Source: Hymenobacter cheonanensis (GTDB lineage: Bacteria > Bacteroidota > Bacteroidia > Cytophagales > Hymenobacteraceae). Taken from it: a DNA stretch of 64,000 nt. How positions within the stretch are numbered: position 1 is the stretch's first letter; each line of letters starts with the position of its first letter. Made by a program: the position numbers and the translations under genes. The stretch lies in assembly GCF_030581075.1 (NCBI RefSeq), contig NZ_JAUQSW010000010.1, positions 62,001 through 126,000 of the forward strand. The letters run 5' to 3'. Positions 61,047 through 64,000 of this stretch are shown here, in pieces. The notes below the pieces were generated by a model. The model was given only the letters and a program-made list of their open reading frames with translations, was not told where the DNA came from and did not search any database.

Positions 61047-61263
61047 AAAAACTACGGGCTTGGCTAGGGGTCGGGCGAAGGTAGGCCCTTGGATAGCATC
61101 TGCGAGGCCGCCCGGCCCCTGCGGCAAGAAACCAGCGCTTTCGTAAAATGCCCGAAGAGGTTGCTGCTCCCCAGCTTGATAGGCGGCGCGCCAAAACCTG
61201 GCGCGGCAGCCCAGGTTTAAGAGGCCGATTGCTTCCCCTCTCACTTCATGCAATCGGTTACTT

Positions 61264-62142
61264 ATGACTATTTCCTTTCTGGGCCTGGGCAGCATGGGCG
61301 CGGCCATGGCCGCCAATCTGCTGAAAGCTGGCTTCCCGCTGACCGTGTATAACCGCACTGCCGAAAAAGCCGAGCCCCTGCGCCAGCAGGGCGCCACCGT
61401 AGCCGCCAGCCCCGCCGAGGCCGTGCGCGGGGCCGACATTGTGTTTACGATGGTGACCGACGACCGCGCCCTCGAAGCGCTCACCACCGGCCCCCACGGC
61501 ATTCTCAGCACCCTGCCCAAGGGCGCCATCCACGCCTCGTGCAGCACCGTGGCGCCCGATACCAACCGCCGCCTGGCCGAGGCGCACGCCGCCCACGGCT
61601 CGTTTCTGGTAGCCTCGCCGGTGTTTGGCAAGCCCGATGTGGCGGCGGCCGGCAAGCTCTGGGTGGGTTCCTCGGGCCCCGCCGAGGCGCGCGAACGGCT
61701 GAAACCTGCCCAGGCGGCCATCGGCCAGGGCACCCACGATTTTGGCGACGACCCCGGCGCGGCCAGTGTGGCCAAGCTCTGCGGCAACTTTCTGCTCGGC
61801 ACCGTGATTGAGGGCCTGGCCGAGGCGCTGACCCTAGCCGAAAAGTGCGGCCTCGACCGCGTGGGCTTCTACGAGATGCTGACCAGCACGCTCTTCAACA
61901 ACCCCATCTACAAGAGCTACGGCAAGCTCATTGCCGAGCAGCACTACCAGCCGGTGGGCGCGCCGCCCGCCATCATCCGCAAGGATATGAACCTCGTGGT
62001 GCAGGAAGCTTACAAGCACGACATGCCCATGCCCTTCGCCAACCTCATCCGCGACCGCCTCACCGCCACCGTGGCCCTGGGCGAGCCCGACGTGGACTGG
62101 GCCAGCTTTGCCAGGCGCGTGTCGGAAGACGCGGGGCTGTAG
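61264..62142 (+). CDS. NAD(P)-dependent beta-hydroxyacid dehydrogenase (GLYR/HIBADH family)
   Basis: 292 aa. GLGSMGAAMAANLLKAG is the family N-terminal nucleotide motif, DDRALEALTTG and CSTVAP follow, SPVFGKP is the substrate-binding region (SG(G/V) usual), and VAKLCGNFLL carries the catalytic Lys. Likely reduces or oxidises a small 3-hydroxy acid or glyoxylate/succinic semialdehyde. It is divergent from the cytosolic Gfo/Idh gene; co-function is only suggested by position. A family C repeat follows. Confidence 0.92.
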   Translation: MTISFLGLGSMGAAMAANLLKAGFPLTVYNRTAEKAEPLRQQGATVAASPAEAVRGADIVFTMVTDDRALEALTTGPHGILSTLPKGAIHASCSTVAPDTNRRLAEAHAAHGSFLVASPVFGKPDVAAAGKLWVGSSGPAEARERLKPAQAAIGQGTHDFGDDPGAASVAKLCGNFLLGTVIEGLAEALTLAEKCGLDRVGFYEMLTSTLFNNPIYKSYGKLIAEQHYQPVGAPPAIIRKDMNLVVQEAYKHDMPMPFANLIRDRLTATVALGEPDVDWASFARRVSEDAGL

Positions 62143-62152
62143 TTGAATTAAA

Positions 62153-62265
62153 ATAAAGAGCGTCAGGCTGAGCTTGCCGAAGCATCTTGGCCGTACCGCT
62201 AGGGATTGCTTATTCCTAACGATTCAAACAAGATGCTTCGGCAAGCTCAGCCTGACGCTCTTTAT
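62153..62265. repeat. Family C inverted repeat, copy 3
   Basis: 37-nt arms (62153-62189 and 62229-62265) are perfectly complementary, starting ATAAAGAGCGTCAGGCTGAG. Loop of about 39 nt. It lies between two convergent genes, where it can act as a terminator for both (A/T tails at both ends). Confidence 0.95.
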
Positions 62266-62282
62266 GCAAAGCTGGCAGCGGT

Positions 62283-62921
62283 CTACTTGGCCAGCGGCAG
62301 CACCACGCCGTCAATCACGTGCGTCACGCCGTTTTTGGAAATCACGTCGGCAATTTGCACGGTGGCGGGGGCGTCTTTGCCATTGCTGACCATCACTTTG
62401 CCGTCTTTCACCGAGATGTGCAGCTTCTCGCCGTTCACGGTGGTTAGCTCCTGGCCATCCTTGAGGTCGGCGGCCACCAGGCGGCCGGGGATAACGTGGT
62501 AGGTCAGCACGCCTTTAAGCTTGGCGGCGTTGGCGGGGTCTTGCAGGGCGGCCACGGCCGCCTTGGGCAGCTTGGCAAAAGCCGCGTTGGTGGGGGCAAA
62601 TACGGTGAAAGGCCCGGCGCCCTTCAGCGTTTCAACCAGGCCGGCCTGCTTCACCAGGCTCACGAGCGTGCTTACGCTCTTGGCAGCCATCGCATTATCC
62701 ACAATGTCTTTGTCGGCCGTCATGGCCACGCCGTCTACCATCACGCCGCCGGGCTTGGCCATGCGGGCCGAGTCACCGGCCATCGCGGCCACCGAGTCGG
62801 CGGGGTTGGCCGTGCTGTTTTCAGTGGCCGTGGTGGTTTCGGTGGTTTTGTCGCCGCCGCAGCTGGCTAGGCCCAGCGAAAGCGTGAGGGCCGTGGCGAG
62901 AGGCAAGAAAATCTTCTTCAT
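62283..62921 (-). CDS. Fasciclin-domain lipoprotein
   Basis: 212 aa. Lipobox LASC (Cys21) then a Thr/Glu/Asn/Ala-rich linker (22-60), followed by a single FAS1 domain (about 70-210): DNAMAAKSVSTLVSLVKQAGLVETLKG, GPFTVFAPTNAAFAKLP (H1), LTYHVIPGRL (YH) and THVIDGVVLPL (H2). A surface-anchored adhesion-type protein. The linker is long for the domain. No operon partners are visible; the start follows a lone AT-rich upstream region. Confidence 0.94.
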   Translation of the reverse strand: MKKIFLPLATALTLSLGLASCGGDKTTETTTATENSTANPADSVAAMAGDSARMAKPGGVMVDGVAMTADKDIVDNAMAAKSVSTLVSLVKQAGLVETLKGAGPFTVFAPTNAAFAKLPKAAVAALQDPANAAKLKGVLTYHVIPGRLVAADLKDGQELTTVNGEKLHISVKDGKVMVSNGKDAPATVQIADVISKNGVTHVIDGVVLPLAK

Positions 62922-63020
62922 GAAAAAAGGAAATAGGGATTTTTGGAAAACATCCGGCTAGCCTTACGTAATAGCCAGGGCCTGTGGTTGGCCTAAACCC
63001 CGGCCCCGGGCAAGCTGTTT

Positions 63021-63028
63021 TACCTTCG
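63021..63028 (+). promoter_or_regulatory. Near-consensus -7 element TACCTTCG
   Basis: One mismatch (C in place of the third T) to TAnnTTTG; 59 nt before the cyclophilin start. Confidence 0.35.
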
Positions 63029-63087
63029 CAGTGCCCGGCCAGCCTAAGCCGGGCAGTTTCCCACCCTTCACTTCAGGTTATTTTTCG

Positions 63088-63555
63088 ATGAAAACCGCTG
63101 AAATCCACACGCCTAAGGGCGTTATGAAAGTTGAGTTCTACGAGCAGGATGCTCCTAACACCGTGAAGAACTTCACCGACCTAGCCAGCAAAGGCTTCTA
63201 CGACGGCACTACCTTCCACCGTGTCATCCCGAATTTTGTGATTCAGGGCGGCGACCCCAACACCAAGCCCGGCGCCAAGGGCGCGCCCGGCACCGGCGGC
63301 CCCGGCTACAAAATCGACTGCGAAACCAGCGGCGGCCATCAATACCACGAGCGCGGCGCGCTCAGCATGGCTCACGCCGGCAAAAACACCGGCGGCTCGC
63401 AGTTTTTTGTAGTGCACAGCCGCGACAATACTGCCCACCTCGACCGCGTGCACACCGTATTCGGCAAAGTGGTAGAAGGCCTGGACGTGATTGACCAGAT
63501 TCGCCCGAATGACACGATTGAGAAAATCGTGGTGAAGGACGACGCGCAGGCGTAA
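63088..63555 (+). CDS. Peptidyl-prolyl cis-trans isomerase, cyclophilin type
   Basis: 155 aa cytosolic cyclophilin. FHRVIPNFVIQGGDP carries the catalytic Arg and the Phe/Gln of the active site, MAHAGKNTGGSQFFVVHS is the second conserved block, and HTVFGKVVEGLDVID the third. No signal peptide. The upstream open frame begins at 63031, but the family N-terminus (MKTAEIHTPKGVMKVEF) starts at 63088. It is followed by a strong terminator hairpin. Confidence 0.95.
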   Translation: MKTAEIHTPKGVMKVEFYEQDAPNTVKNFTDLASKGFYDGTTFHRVIPNFVIQGGDPNTKPGAKGAPGTGGPGYKIDCETSGGHQYHERGALSMAHAGKNTGGSQFFVVHSRDNTAHLDRVHTVFGKVVEGLDVIDQIRPNDTIEKIVVKDDAQA

Positions 63556-63559
63556 GCTT

Positions 63560-63626
63560 TTGCCCTAGCACCATAAAAAGGCCGTTCTGTTTAGTCAGAG
63601 CGGCCTTTTTTATGGTGCTAGGGCAA
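63560..63626. terminator. Long terminator hairpin between cyclophilin and DUF4269 genes
   Basis: Arms of about 25 nt (63560-63584 and 63601-63626), starting TTGCCCTAGCACCATAAAAA, with a single added T in the right arm. Its right end abuts the DUF4269 stop codon; A/T runs inside both arms suggest bidirectional use. Confidence 0.9.
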
Positions 63627-63627
63627 G

Positions 63628-64000
63628 CTAACGCTGGCTACCTTCGACCACGGACGCCAGCGCGGCATCATCCCAGGTTTCCAGCGCCAGCAAGGCGTGG
63701 TAGGGGTTGCCGGGCAGGCCTAGCACCTGGGCAAAGGCCGGCTCCGTTTTCAGGCCGCTAGCCTTAAGCGCCAGCACCTGCTGCCGCAAGGCCGCGCCGC
63801 CCACCGCCAGCAGCCGCGCCTCCACTACCAGATGGCGATAGCCGTTTTGGCGCGCCGTGGGTTGGGCCTGCCCAAACACCTCCACCGCTAGCCCCTCCAC
63901 CAAAAATGAGGCCGCGAGGGCGGGCTCCGCGGTATTTACCGACCGCACCACATACCCCAAATGCCCGGCAAACCCGGCCAGCGCCTGGCGAAAATCAGTC
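63628..64000 (-). CDS. DUF4269 family protein, C-terminal part (5' end outside window)
   Basis: The last 124 codons of a gene that continues past the window. Frame stays open from 63960 through 63999 (TDFRQALAGFAGHL). GFxVEGLAVEVFGQ-type SFLVEGLAVEVFGQAQPT, followed by RQNGYRHLVVEARLL, is the core of the DUF4269 family, whose fold resembles nucleotidyltransferases. Also seen: PAFAQVLGLPGNPYHALLAL. Catalytic residues would lie upstream and cannot be read. Stop TAG at 63628-63630 is right behind the terminator. Confidence 0.8.
   Translation of the reverse strand, partial: TDFRQALAGFAGHLGYVVRSVNTAEPALAASFLVEGLAVEVFGQAQPTARQNGYRHLVVEARLLAVGGAALRQQVLALKASGLKTEPAFAQVLGLPGNPYHALLALETWDDAALASVVEGSQR

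Noticed and set aside
61047-61802. 252-residue upstream extension of the cytosolic Gfo/Idh protein
   Set aside because: It is antisense translation of the hydroxyacid dehydrogenase gene; the family start is at 61046.
4417-62265. Insertion sequences
   Set aside because: All inverted repeats are under 170 bp, carry no transposase frame, and no target duplications could be recognised by eye.

Overview
The window is high-GC, gene-dense chromosomal DNA from a Bacteroidota bacterium, most likely Hymenobacter or a close relative (Cytophagales). The evidence is Bacteroidota-restricted families (DUF4290 next to murA, DUF3109, DUF4846, DUF5606), type IX secretion components (PorT, a PorE-like protein), many lipobox lipoproteins, Bacteroidota-type TAnnTTTG promoter elements and very few Shine-Dalgarno sequences. 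I see no rRNA, tRNA, transposase, CRISPR array or prophage. This is a genus-level inference from gene content and base composition.

Layout. 1-3.0 kb: the 3' end of an acyl-CoA synthetase coupled to an acyltransferase, then two small orphan genes. 3.2-9.5 kb: a complete tripartite RND efflux operon (periplasmic lipoprotein, pump, outer-membrane channel); the channel carries an unusual Thr/Gly repeat loop. 9.6-16.7 kb: a TonB-domain protein, a methyltransferase, a PrxQ peroxiredoxin, two secreted esterases around an M2 metallopeptidase, and a pirin/GAF pair. 17.0-20.5 kb: two tandem alpha-amylase lipoproteins, one with a CBM20 starch-binding domain, downstream of a 12-bp LacI-type palindrome. 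20.6-27.5 kb: aspartase, DUF3109, UvrD/PcrA helicase, DUF4290 and MurA (with Asp instead of the usual active-site Cys). 27.5-36.6 kb: a holin-like membrane protein and an agmatinase-like enzyme, then a chemosensory operon mcp-cheW-cheY-cheA-cheC. Its receptor is soluble and built from a tandem poly-HAMP array with an exact 276-bp period; no cheR or cheB is present. 36.8-43.5 kb: TopA, DUF4846, HAD phosphatase, BatA-like VWA protein, YggS and an SDR. 43.5-47.4 kb: PorT, UbiE/MenG and the PorE-like OmpA protein. 47.9-55.7 kb: EngB, a TonB-domain protein, DUF5606, Fbp, aspartate kinase (with a low-GC internal segment), AhpC-type peroxiredoxin, WaaA, a low-GC orphan membrane protein and RsgA. 55.9-62.1 kb: three Gfo/Idh/MocA oxidoreductases, a double DUF1080 protein and a beta-hydroxyacid dehydrogenase, looking like a periplasmic 3-keto-glycoside route. 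62.3-64 kb: a fasciclin lipoprotein, a cyclophilin and the start-truncated end of a DUF4269 gene.

Seven large intergenic inverted repeats of three families (A: 3 copies; B: 1; C: 3) and at least nine terminator-like hairpins punctuate the gene boundaries. The most notable items are the poly-HAMP chemosensory operon, the mosaic aspartate kinase, the repeat families, the oxidoreductase/DUF1080 cluster, the Thr/Gly channel loop and the waaA start placed in the U-tract of a terminator-like hairpin.
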